The notes under the pieces are model-generated. The model did no database searches. It had not been told where the DNA came from and worked only from the letters and a program-made list of their open reading frames with translations. A program made the translations under genes and the position numbers. Shown one piece after another: positions 10,328 through 17,378 of a stretch of DNA of 41,579 nucleotides. Origin of the DNA: an uncultured Collinsella sp. (GTDB lineage: Bacteria > Actinomycetota > Coriobacteriia > Coriobacteriales > Coriobacteriaceae); the NCBI GenBank assembly GCA_902491565.1, contig CABUIE010000016.1, forward strand, positions 1 through 41,579, given 5' to 3'. The stretch's first letter is position 1. Each line of letters begins with the position of its first letter.

Positions 10328-10350
10328 GTTTGCTTCTACCTTTCGTACGT

Positions 10351-10373
10351 GTCTGCCTCCCATTACGGCAGAC
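10351..10373 (-). repeat. Hairpin in the pgk leader
   Basis: Perfect 7-bp inverted repeat GTCTGCC/GGCAGAC with a 9-nt loop, 24-46 nt upstream of the pgk start and just upstream of its Shine-Dalgarno. It may affect translation or mRNA stability; no function is established. Confidence 0.5.
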
Positions 10374-10383
10374 GATTTCTTAT

Positions 10384-10430
10384 AAAAAGGGCGCGACCCT
10401 AGGGTGTAAGCCCTATAAGGCCGCGCCCTT
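10384..10430 (-). terminator. gap terminator
   Basis: 12-bp stem with one G-U pair (10387-10398 with 10419-10430); the loop itself contains a 4-bp AGGG/CCCT stem. The minus-strand side runs into TTTTTATA. It lies 38 nt after the gap stop and only about 57 nt before the pgk start, so it probably tunes gap mRNA against pgk-tpiA-gpmI. Confidence 0.8.
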
Positions 10431-10467
10431 CTTTAGACGCTCAACGAGCTATTCGCTAAAAGCTAAA

Positions 10468-11493
10468 TTAAGCAACGAACTTCTCGAAGTACTTGATGGT
10501 GCGGACCATCTGAGAGGTGTAGGAGTTCTCGTTGTCGTACCAAGAGGTGACCTGAACGAGGGTCTGGCCGTTGCCGAGGTCAGAGCACATGGTCTGAGTG
10601 GCGTCGAAGATGGAGCCGTGGGTCTCGCCGACGATGTCGCGGGAGACGATCTGGTCCTCGTTGTAGGCGAAGGTCTCGGGGATGGTCTCGGCGTAGGCCT
10701 TCATGGCAGCGTTGACCTCGTCGACGGTGACCTTCTTGTCAACGACGGCGTAGAGGTTGGTCAGCGAGCCGGTCGGCGTCGGGACGCGCTGGGCGGCACC
10801 GATGAGCTTGCCGTTGAGCTCGGGGAGAACCAGGCCGATGGCCTTGGCAGCGCCCGTGGTGTTCGGGACGATGTTCTCGGAGCAGGCGCGGGAGCGACGG
10901 AAGTTGCCCTTGCGCTGCGGGCCGTCGAGCGGCATCTGGTCGCCGGTGAAGGCGTGGATGGTGGTCATGATGCCGGACACGATGGGAGCGAAGTCGTTCA
11001 GACCCTTGGCCATCGGGGCGAGGCAGTTGGTGGTGCAGGAAGCAGCGGAGATGATGTTGTCCTCAGCGGTCAGCGTCTCATGGTTGACGTTGTACACGAT
11101 GGTGGGCAGATCGCTGCCGGCCGGAGCGGAGATGACGACCTTCTTGGCGCCAGCGTTGATGTGGGCCTGAGCCTTAGCCTTGCTGGTGTAGAAGCCGGTG
11201 CACTCGAGAACGACGTCGACGTCAAGGTCGCCCCAAGGCAGGTTGTTGGCGTCGGCCTCCTTGTAGATCTTGATCTCCTTGCCGTCAACGGTGATGGAAT
11301 CCTCGCCAGCAACGACCTCGTGATCGCGAGCGTAGTTGCCCTGCGTGGAGTCGTACTTCAGCAGGTAAGCGAGCATATCGGGAGAGGTGAGGTCGTTGAT
11401 AGCGACGATCTCGGAGCCCTCATGACCGAACATCTGACGGAAAGCCAGACGACCGATGCGACCGAAGCCGTTAATAGCAACCTTTACTGCCAT
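10468..11493 (-). CDS. gap: Glyceraldehyde-3-phosphate dehydrogenase (NAD-dependent)
   Basis: A 341-residue type I GAPDH. The Rossmann motif INGFGRIGR is at residues 7-15. Asp34 in NDL points to NAD preference. The active-site signature ASCTTNCLAP is at 151-160 with Cys153, and His180 completes the pair. The start at 11493 is set by AAAGGAG 6 nt upstream. A candidate promoter (-10 TATATT) and the palindrome TTAAAACGTTTTAA lie in the 193-nt upstream gap. The following hairpin separates it from pgk. Confidence 0.97.
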   Translation of the reverse strand: MAVKVAINGFGRIGRLAFRQMFGHEGSEIVAINDLTSPDMLAYLLKYDSTQGNYARDHEVVAGEDSITVDGKEIKIYKEADANNLPWGDLDVDVVLECTGFYTSKAKAQAHINAGAKKVVISAPAGSDLPTIVYNVNHETLTAEDNIISAASCTTNCLAPMAKGLNDFAPIVSGIMTTIHAFTGDQMPLDGPQRKGNFRRSRACSENIVPNTTGAAKAIGLVLPELNGKLIGAAQRVPTPTGSLTNLYAVVDKKVTVDEVNAAMKAYAETIPETFAYNEDQIVSRDIVGETHGSIFDATQTMCSDLGNGQTLVQVTSWYDNENSYTSQMVRTIKYFEKFVA

Positions 11494-11565
11494 TGTGTCT
11501 CCTTTCGTAAGGCCCCCGCGAGCTACAGCGCCCGCCGTTGAGGCCCACAAACTAACCACTCGCCT

Positions 11566-11641
11566 AATATACCTTTTTTTTGACTTGAATTTCACGAGAA
11601 TGCTCGAAATTGAAAATCAAATTTACGTTAAAACGTTTTAA
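11566..11641 (-). promoter_or_regulatory. gap promoter region with palindromic operator candidate
   Basis: On the minus strand TATATT (11566-11571) is a good -10 box preceded by an A8 tract; no strong -35 is apparent. A perfect 14-bp palindrome TTAAAACGTTTTAA lies at 11628-11641, about 60 nt upstream of the -10. Its A-rich/CG/T-rich form resembles LacI/CcpA-type operators. Placement and motif are seen; the regulator is unknown. Confidence 0.5.
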
Positions 11642-11686
11642 AGACTAAAATAGCAGCTAAATCCGTATATAAGTCGATACTTCAAA

Positions 11687-12616
11687 CTACCTGTTTGCTT
11701 CAATGAGCTTTTCAAGCCGTAAAACACGATGGTAGAGGGCTGACTTCGACAAGGGAGGGTCAGCCATCTCCCCCAAATCACGCAGCGACAGATCGGGATA
11801 GCGCTCGCGCAGGTCGCAAAAGACCGCCAAGGCATCCGGAAGCGCATCGCGAAGGCCACGCTGCTCGAGCTCATCGATAAGCGCAAGCTGATGTTGGGCA
11901 GCACCGGCGCTTCTGGTCTGGTTGGCGAGCTCGGCATTCACGCGACGGTTCACATCGTTCTTAACCAACTTGACCGCGCGCGCCTCCTCAATCTCGGCAA
12001 CGCTGCGCTTGGCACCAATCAGCTTTAATAGATGCTCGATTTCCTCGGCGCTCTTAATGTACACGGCATATGACCCCCGCCGTGCATTAACACGAGCATG
12101 GACCCCAATCTGCTCCAACAGATCGCAAAGTCCCTTGGCATATTGCTCGCCCTGCACAGCAATCTCCAAATGAAAATCGCCGCGTGGATCGGCCACGAAG
12201 CCGCCCGCGATGAGCGCGCCGCGGATATAGGCAAGTCTACAGCAAGGACGGGCGACAATGTGACGCGGCACACCTGCGACGAGCCCTCCCCTACGGTCGA
12301 GAATGCCCAGCAGCACCAGAGCCTTATCCAAATCGGGCTGATCAGGCAAGGTGATGAGGTAGTTTCGAACCTTATGCAAGACAGATTTGCGGACGGTGAA
12401 CTCCGTTTTGAGCTTAAGGATACGATGCGTCAGCGTGATCATCGTGCGCGCGACGGCTCCCGTCTCAGTCGCAACCGTCAAACGATACCGCCCAGAGCCG
12501 GTAAGCGAGAGCGTACCACTCACACGCGTGAGGGCGGCAAGCGTCGACAAGTCGCAGTATTCACATTCGGGTTCGCAGCGCGCAAGCTCGTCGCGCACCT
12601 CAGCGGTAAACGACAT
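11687..12616 (-). CDS. whiA: DNA-binding protein WhiA
   Basis: A 309-residue WhiA, a chromosomal DNA-binding protein linked to cell division and sporulation control in Gram-positives. The N-terminal half (residues 1-200) is the LAGLIDADG-like fold without homing endonuclease residues. The C-terminal 85 residues form the WhiA helix-turn-helix region, with YPDLSLRDLGEMADPPLSKS at about 268-287. It starts 6 nt after the rapZ stop. In most relatives yvcK stands between these genes; here it is missing. Confidence 0.95.
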   Translation of the reverse strand: MSFTAEVRDELARCEPECEYCDLSTLAALTRVSGTLSLTGSGRYRLTVATETGAVARTMITLTHRILKLKTEFTVRKSVLHKVRNYLITLPDQPDLDKALVLLGILDRRGGLVAGVPRHIVARPCCRLAYIRGALIAGGFVADPRGDFHLEIAVQGEQYAKGLCDLLEQIGVHARVNARRGSYAVYIKSAEEIEHLLKLIGAKRSVAEIEEARAVKLVKNDVNRRVNAELANQTRSAGAAQHQLALIDELEQRGLRDALPDALAVFCDLRERYPDLSLRDLGEMADPPLSKSALYHRVLRLEKLIEANR

Positions 12617-12622
12617 GCAGGC

Positions 12623-13525
12623 CTATGCCTTCGTGTTGGCGCGCGACAGGTCGCGGTGGGAGATGCTCACATGATACTGAGCGCCTTCCAGGTAACGGGC
12701 CGTGGCCTCGGCAATGGCAACGCTGCGGTGCTGGCCGCCCGTGCAGCCGATGGCGATAGAAAGCTGCGGCTTACCCTCCGCGATATAGCCCGGCATCACC
12801 GTATCGAGCAGCTGTGTCCAAGCCTTCCAAAACTCCTGCGTCTTGGGATGGTCCAGAACAAAATCGGAGACCTTTTTATCGAGACCGGTCATCGTGCGCA
12901 TCTCGGGATCGTAGAACGGATTAGGCAGGAAGCGGACGTCGATCATAATGTCCGCCTCGACGGGCATGCCGTGCTTAAAGCCAAACGAGAACACGTGGAC
13001 GTCCATGAGCTGCTGGTCGGACAGCTCGGAAAATGCCATACGTAGCTTGTTGCGCAGCGCAGAGGTGCGCAGACGGCTCGTGTCGATAATCATATCGGCT
13101 CGGTCGCGCACGCCCTGCAGCTGAAGGCGCTCGCGCTGAATGGCATCGGCCGTAGTCTCCCCCGGCTTGGCAATGGGATGACGGCGGCGATTTTCGCTGT
13201 AGCGACGAATCAGCACCTCGTCAGACGCCTCCAGGAACACAATGTCGCAGCTCATCTCGCGCTCCTCGAGTGCGGCAACGGCATCGAGCAGCTCGTCAAA
13301 CAGTCCCTGGCTACGCAAATCGCAGGTGACGGCAAGATGCCTGCCCACGCCCGTATTGATGCCGACGAGCTCGGCAAGCTGGGCGATGAGACGCGGAGGC
13401 AGGTTATCGATGCAAAAATAGCCCATGTCCTCGAACACGTGCATGGCCTGTGTGCGGCCCGATCCGGACATTCCGGTGATGATGACGATATCGGGTATGC
13501 GCTCCGAGCGCTCCGCCGCATCCAT
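12623..13525 (-). CDS. rapZ: RapZ/YvcJ family nucleotide-binding protein
   Basis: A 300-residue P-loop protein. In Enterobacteria RapZ targets the sRNA GlmZ to control GlcN-6-P synthesis; in Gram-positives (YvcJ) the role is less clear. The Walker A region is GMSGSGRT at residues 18-25, with Arg in place of the usual Lys as in other actinobacterial members. The family-typical GCTGGQHRSV motif is near residue 260, followed by HRDL at the end. The start at 13525 is preceded by AAGGGAG; 18 further in-frame upstream residues lack an RBS. It is co-transcribed with whiA. Confidence 0.93.
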   Translation of the reverse strand: MDAAERSERIPDIVIITGMSGSGRTQAMHVFEDMGYFCIDNLPPRLIAQLAELVGINTGVGRHLAVTCDLRSQGLFDELLDAVAALEEREMSCDIVFLEASDEVLIRRYSENRRRHPIAKPGETTADAIQRERLQLQGVRDRADMIIDTSRLRTSALRNKLRMAFSELSDQQLMDVHVFSFGFKHGMPVEADIMIDVRFLPNPFYDPEMRTMTGLDKKVSDFVLDHPKTQEFWKAWTQLLDTVMPGYIAEGKPQLSIAIGCTGGQHRSVAIAEATARYLEGAQYHVSISHRDLSRANTKA

Positions 13526-13556
13526 GGCATCTCCCTTTTGCATGTGCTGCCTCCCG

Positions 13557-13593
13557 AAAACAAGCGCGGGACCCAGCAACCCGGATCCCGCGC
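13557..13593 (-). terminator. Terminator hairpin between nanE and rapZ
   Basis: Ten paired bases with one bulge (13564-13573 with 13583-13593), then TTGTTTT on the minus strand. It closes the nan operon at 13645, but it also lies inside the leader of rapZ if the TATACT box at about 13612-13617 (minus strand) is the rapZ promoter. Confidence 0.78.
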
Positions 13594-13611
13594 GGTCAAT
13601 TGCCTATATTG

Positions 13612-13617
13612 AGTATA
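13612..13617 (-). promoter_or_regulatory. Candidate -10 box for rapZ-whiA
   Basis: TATACT on the minus strand in the 120-nt nanE-rapZ gap. No convincing -35 is visible. The transcript would run through the hairpin at 13557-13593 before rapZ, which would make that hairpin an attenuator. Confidence 0.3.
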
Positions 13618-13644
13618 CCGCCCCGAGCGGATACGAGGCCTGTC

Positions 13645-14331
13645 TTACGCCTCAAGCGCAGCCTTGAACCAACTCGTAATACTCGTGGGGTGCGTGATGG
13701 CGGTGCCGACGACAACGGCCCAGGCGCCAGCATCGATCGCGGCGCGAGCCTCCTCGGGCGTGTGCACGCGGCCCTCGCAGATGATGGGAAGACCGGGGAA
13801 TTCCTCGGTCGCCTGACGCAGGAGCGGCAGATCGGGGCCATCGGCCATGGTACAGTCGATGGCGGCGACGCCGTGAGAAAGCGTGGTGGATACCAGGTCG
13901 AAGCCCATATCAACCGCACGGCGAATGTCCTCGATGGTGGCGCAATCCGCCATCAGGAGCACACCCTCCTCGTGCAGCGGGCGGAAGGTATCCTCGACCG
14001 TCTTGCCATCGGGGCGCGGACGATCGGTGGCGTCGATCGCCACGATATCGGCACCGGCAGCAACGCAGGCGCGAGCGTGACGCAGCGTCGGCGTGATGTA
14101 AACGCCCTCGTGCCCATCCTTCCACAGGCCGATGACGGGAACCTCACAGCGACCCTTAATGGCGGCAATGTCAGCAAGGCCCTGGCAGCGAATGGCGGCG
14201 GCGCCGCCGAGCTCGCAAGCACGCGACATTTGAGCCATGGTCTCGGGCGTACGAAGCGGCTCGCCCATATACGCCTGAACGCTCACGACGAGCTTGCCCT
14301 TCAGGGATTGAATCAAAGGATCGACGGTCAT
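13645..14331 (-). CDS. nanE: N-acetylmannosamine-6-phosphate 2-epimerase
   Basis: A 228-residue TIM-barrel epimerase converting ManNAc-6-P to GlcNAc-6-P, the last dedicated step of sialic acid catabolism. Family motifs are IRCQG (47-51), the catalytic-type Lys71 in GLWKDG, VYITPT (77-82), DATDRPRPDG (100-109) and the acidic residue in ICEGRVHTPEE (Glu186). The usual STTLSGYT is here STTLSHGV. It is the terminal gene of the nan operon, after the ROK kinase, and separated from it by a hairpin that could lower its expression. Confidence 0.93.
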   Translation of the reverse strand: MTVDPLIQSLKGKLVVSVQAYMGEPLRTPETMAQMSRACELGGAAAIRCQGLADIAAIKGRCEVPVIGLWKDGHEGVYITPTLRHARACVAAGADIVAIDATDRPRPDGKTVEDTFRPLHEEGVLLMADCATIEDIRRAVDMGFDLVSTTLSHGVAAIDCTMADGPDLPLLRQATEEFPGLPIICEGRVHTPEEARAAIDAGAWAVVVGTAITHPTSITSWFKAALEA

Positions 14332-14354
14332 AAGGCTGTAACCTTTCTCAGAAC

Positions 14355-14385
14355 AGCCTCCCGAGGCGTGTTGTCTCGGGAGGCT
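14355..14385 (-). terminator. Hairpin between nanK-like gene and nanE
   Basis: Perfect 11-bp stem (14355-14365 with 14375-14385) with a 9-nt loop. Only a weak TGTT follows on the minus strand. It is probably a partial terminator or a stabilising structure inside the operon, since nanE belongs functionally to the same unit. Confidence 0.5.
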
Positions 14386-14401
14386 CCTACAGAAGATACG
14401 T

Positions 14402-15367
14402 TTACTTCAACGAGGCAAGAAGATGCTCAGCGGCACCGATGAGCGGAGCATCGCCCTCCAGAGAACCGATGAGGATCGGCGTGTCCTGAAGCGGATCGAG
14501 CGCCTGGCTGGCATAGCCCTCGTGCACCGAATCCTTCCACGTCTGTGAACGCCAATCGGGACCTTGGTGAATCACGCCACCCGAAAGCACGATGACCTCA
14601 GGGTCCAGGATGTTAGCGAGCGAGCCCAAGCTGGCACCCAGCGCAAAACCGGCGTCATGGATGACCTCGGTCGCCTTTGCGTCGCCCGCACGGCACAGTT
14701 CGTTCACATCGCGACCGACCGAAGGACGGCTGGGGTCGACGCGACCAAAGCGCTCATCGTACATACGACCAATGGAAGTGCCCGAAGCAACCGACTCAAG
14801 ATGACCGGAACGCCCGCAGGCGCAGGGAATGCCGGCGGCAGCCGAGCACTCGATGTGGCCCATATGACCGGCAGCACCATGGAAGCCCTGCATCACGCGG
14901 CCGTTCTCGACATATGCGCCGCCGATGCCCGTGCCGATGCCCAGGCACAAGACGGAGAACTTGCCCTTGCCGACGCCCCAGTGGGCCTCGCCCAGAGCAT
15001 GAGCCTGCACGTCGCCCACAACGGCAACGGGGAGACCAAGGTCCTCGCGCAGACGCGGCCCCAACTGAACGCCGGACCAGCCGGGCATAATCTCGTTGGC
15101 ATACGCGATGGCGCCCGTCTTGGGATCGACGACGCCTGCGGCACCGATACCGACACCGAGGACCTCGACATCGGGATTCGCCTCAAGGGCAGCCTTGATG
15201 GACGCCTCGATACGTTGGAAGACGGCCTCGCCGCCCTCCTGGGCCTCGGTAGGAACCTCGGCCTCAAAAACGGGATGGGGCACGCTGCCGTCAGCCGGGT
15301 ACTCCATAATGGCGGTCGCGATCTTAGTTCCGCCGATATCGACAGAGCAGACGTACTTGTTCTCCAT
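14402..15367 (-). CDS. nanK: ROK-family kinase, probable N-acetylmannosamine kinase
   Basis: A 321-residue sugar kinase of the ROK family. The ATP-binding DIGGTK is at residues 10-15. The catalytic Asp is probably D119 in GDVQAHALGE, where family members usually have ND. A GIGTGIGGAY loop is at 143-152. The zinc motif is CACGRSGHLE at 182-191, with the third Cys replaced by His. AAGGAG lies 7 nt before the ATG at 15367. Position between nanA and nanE argues for ManNAc kinase rather than glucokinase, but ROK specificity cannot be read from sequence alone. Confidence 0.82.
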   Translation of the reverse strand: MENKYVCSVDIGGTKIATAIMEYPADGSVPHPVFEAEVPTEAQEGGEAVFQRIEASIKAALEANPDVEVLGVGIGAAGVVDPKTGAIAYANEIMPGWSGVQLGPRLREDLGLPVAVVGDVQAHALGEAHWGVGKGKFSVLCLGIGTGIGGAYVENGRVMQGFHGAAGHMGHIECSAAAGIPCACGRSGHLESVASGTSIGRMYDERFGRVDPSRPSVGRDVNELCRAGDAKATEVIHDAGFALGASLGSLANILDPEVIVLSGGVIHQGPDWRSQTWKDSVHEGYASQALDPLQDTPILIGSLEGDAPLIGAAEHLLASLK

Positions 15368-15438
15368 GTCGTTCTCCTTAGGAGATAAAAACAACTACAG
15401 GAAATGAAGGCGGTGTTATCGCCGCAGCATGATAAAGG

Positions 15439-15534
15439 TTTCCCAGGTGCCCGAGGTTGGGGTGAAAGTGGTCGGGCGTTGACCTAATGGGTCACGCCCG
15501 GCCACTTGAGCCTCAAGATCGGGTGCCTGGGGAA
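15439..15534 (-). repeat. Nested inverted repeat between nanA and nanK
   Basis: A roughly 96-nt structure. The inner arms (15466-15484 and 15490-15507) pair over about 18 bp with a 5-nt loop. The outer arms (15439-15455 and 15518-15534) pair with a few mismatches. It starts 4 nt after the nanA stop and fills more than half the 170-nt gap before nanK. It could be an intercistronic attenuator, an RNase-processed stabiliser or a REP-like element. No U-tract follows. Confidence 0.7.
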
Positions 15535-15537
15535 GCT

Positions 15538-16458
15538 TTACAGGAGACCGTTGTCCTGGAGGACCTTCTTAATAGCCTCGACGTTCTCGCCGGTCATGGC
15601 CTTCACCGGGCGCGGCATGGTCGGGCTGTCGAAGATGCCCATGAGGTTCATAGCGGTCTTGAAGGCGCCGACACCACCGGCATAGCCCTGGACGCCCGAG
15701 GTGACATCCCAAATGTGGGAGATCTCGTTGAGGCGATCCTGCTCGGCCTTGACGGTAGCCCAGTCGCCGGCCTGAGCGGCCTTCCACTGGCGCACGTAGC
15801 CCTCGGGCTCAACGTTGGCGAGGCCCGGAACGGAGCCGTCGGCGCCGCCAAGGTAAGCACCGTCGACGACGACCTCGTGACCGGTGAGGATGCTCATCGG
15901 ATGGCCATTCTTCTCGTTCTCCTGAACGAGGTAGCGGAACGAGATGTCATCGCCCGAGGAATCCTTGACGCCGGCAAGGACGCCCTCGGCGCCGAGCTTG
16001 GCAAGGAGCTTCCAGGGGAGCTTGGTGTGGACGCACACGGGGATGTCGTAGGCGAAGATGGGAAGGTCGAGTTCCTCGTGCAGGATGCGGAAGTGCTCCT
16101 CGACCTCGGTCATGCCCTGCAGGGCATAGAACGGGCAGGTGGCGACAAGCGCATCGGCGCCCAGCTCCTGGGCGACCTTACCATGCTCGATCATGCGCTC
16201 GGTCTCGGTGTCGATGATGCCAACCAGAACGGGAACGCGGTGGTCGACGATGCGCACGGCCTCGGCGACAATCTGGCGACGGCGCTCGTCGGTGGAGAAG
16301 ACGACCTCGCCCGAGGAGCCCAGGAAGAACAGGCCATCGACGCCGGCATCGATCATGCGGTTGATGCTGCGCTCAAAGGATGCAACGTCGAGCTGGTGGT
16401 CTTCGGTATCGGGAACAACGACGGGAGGGATAACGCCGGTGAATTTCTGAGTTGCCAC
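15538..16458 (-). CDS. nanA: N-acetylneuraminate lyase (DapA-superfamily aldolase)
   Basis: A 306-residue class I aldolase expected to split Neu5Ac into ManNAc and pyruvate. Start GTG at 16458 is set by AAGGAG six bases upstream; a longer open frame upstream has no RBS. Visible residues are GSSGE (47-51), Tyr137 in FAYDIP and the Schiff-base Lys165 in GVKDSSGD; these positions equal Y137/K165 of E. coli NanA. Sister enzymes (DapA, KDG aldolase) share this fold, so specificity rests on the neighbours: nanK- and nanE-like genes follow. Confidence 0.85.
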   Translation of the reverse strand: MATQKFTGVIPPVVVPDTEDHQLDVASFERSINRMIDAGVDGLFFLGSSGEVVFSTDERRRQIVAEAVRIVDHRVPVLVGIIDTETERMIEHGKVAQELGADALVATCPFYALQGMTEVEEHFRILHEELDLPIFAYDIPVCVHTKLPWKLLAKLGAEGVLAGVKDSSGDDISFRYLVQENEKNGHPMSILTGHEVVVDGAYLGGADGSVPGLANVEPEGYVRQWKAAQAGDWATVKAEQDRLNEISHIWDVTSGVQGYAGGVGAFKTAMNLMGIFDSPTMPRPVKAMTGENVEAIKKVLQDNGLL

Positions 16459-16526
16459 AAGAATCTCCTTAGTTGTCTGGCGGGCGGCCCTATGCCACCC
16501 ACTCTTGTTGGCAGTGTCCAAGCCGT

Positions 16527-17378
16527 CTAGGCCAAAGAACACGGGTAGAACGTTTGGTTAAAGAAGTCGACGACTTCGTTTTCGAACGCATTGATGCGCT
16601 CGTGAGCGTATTTGGCATAAATGATATGCCTTCGGTCACACTCAAGACCGTTGAATACAGCAAACTGACCCTTGGGATCGCTCACGGCGTCCATAAGCGA
16701 TGTGCCCATGAGCACCGATCCGCGCACCCGAGACGACAGCGCCTCGAGGCCACCGGGAATTGGATTGGCAACCGCCGTGCAGGCAAGACCCTGCTCGTCC
16801 AGAGCAGAAACCGCCAGCGCGACTCCGCCGCCAAGGCCCTCGCCCCATGCAAAGATGCGGTCGGGGTCCATGCCATCAAGATTGCGCGCGACCTTCGCCA
16901 ACGCGCAACCCCAACGGACGCGCTCGACAAAAGCGGGCGAAGAAATCCCCCACTGCAGGTCGTCCGCACCAGCAACATCGTCATCCAGCGCGAGGACGGC
17001 ATACCCCATGGCGGCAAATCTCGTCATGTGATGCCAGCCGCGCACAGGCCGATCGATGTCGTGGAACATCAGGCACAGCGGCACGCGCTCAGATACTCGG
17101 GCACGACCAACAGGCTCAATCAAACGAGCGTGGACCGCATGGTCACCGAGCTCAAAGGAAACCTCCGAGTAACGGGCGCAGGGGTTAACAAAGTCAATCG
17201 CCGTAATGGCCAGGCCTTGAATCTCAAGATTCGAAGCGCATGTCTCTAAATCAGAAACATCTGCTTGGACATCACCGCGCCAGTCCCGATATTCTGCGAG
17301 CCTTGACGAAACCGTTCCAGGAATTCCCACGAGCCCGGGGACAATCAGCTCGTCAACATTGCTCTCGCACTTAGACAT
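16527..17378 (-). CDS. Serine-less CE7 esterase-like protein (probable pseudoenzyme)
   Basis: A 283-residue alpha/beta-hydrolase-fold protein, a diverged paralogue of the CE7 esterase encoded immediately upstream. Shared landmarks are the central FH motif, the QFAVFNGLEC stretch, Asp230 and His259. The nucleophile elbow, however, reads GEGLG (179-183), so the catalytic serine is Gly181. The oxyanion-side HG is changed to HD, and two internal segments present in the paralogue are deleted. The frame is intact with a strong GGAGGGGAGG RBS, so it is expressed and maintained, not decaying. It overlaps the upstream gene by 8 nt. The role is unknown; a structural or regulatory partner of the active esterase is one possibility. 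Confidence 0.85.
   Translation of the reverse strand: MSKCESNVDELIVPGLVGIPGTVSSRLAEYRDWRGDVQADVSDLETCASNLEIQGLAITAIDFVNPCARYSEVSFELGDHAVHARLIEPVGRARVSERVPLCLMFHDIDRPVRGWHHMTRFAAMGYAVLALDDDVAGADDLQWGISSPAFVERVRWGCALAKVARNLDGMDPDRIFAWGEGLGGGVALAVSALDEQGLACTAVANPIPGGLEALSSRVRGSVLMGTSLMDAVSDPKGQFAVFNGLECDRRHIIYAKYAHERINAFENEVVDFFNQTFYPCSLA

Noticed and set aside
16527..16542. Possible overlap of nanA with the serine-less esterase gene.
   Set aside because: The extended nanA frame reaches 16542, but its RBS and family N-terminus place the start at 16458, so there is no overlap.
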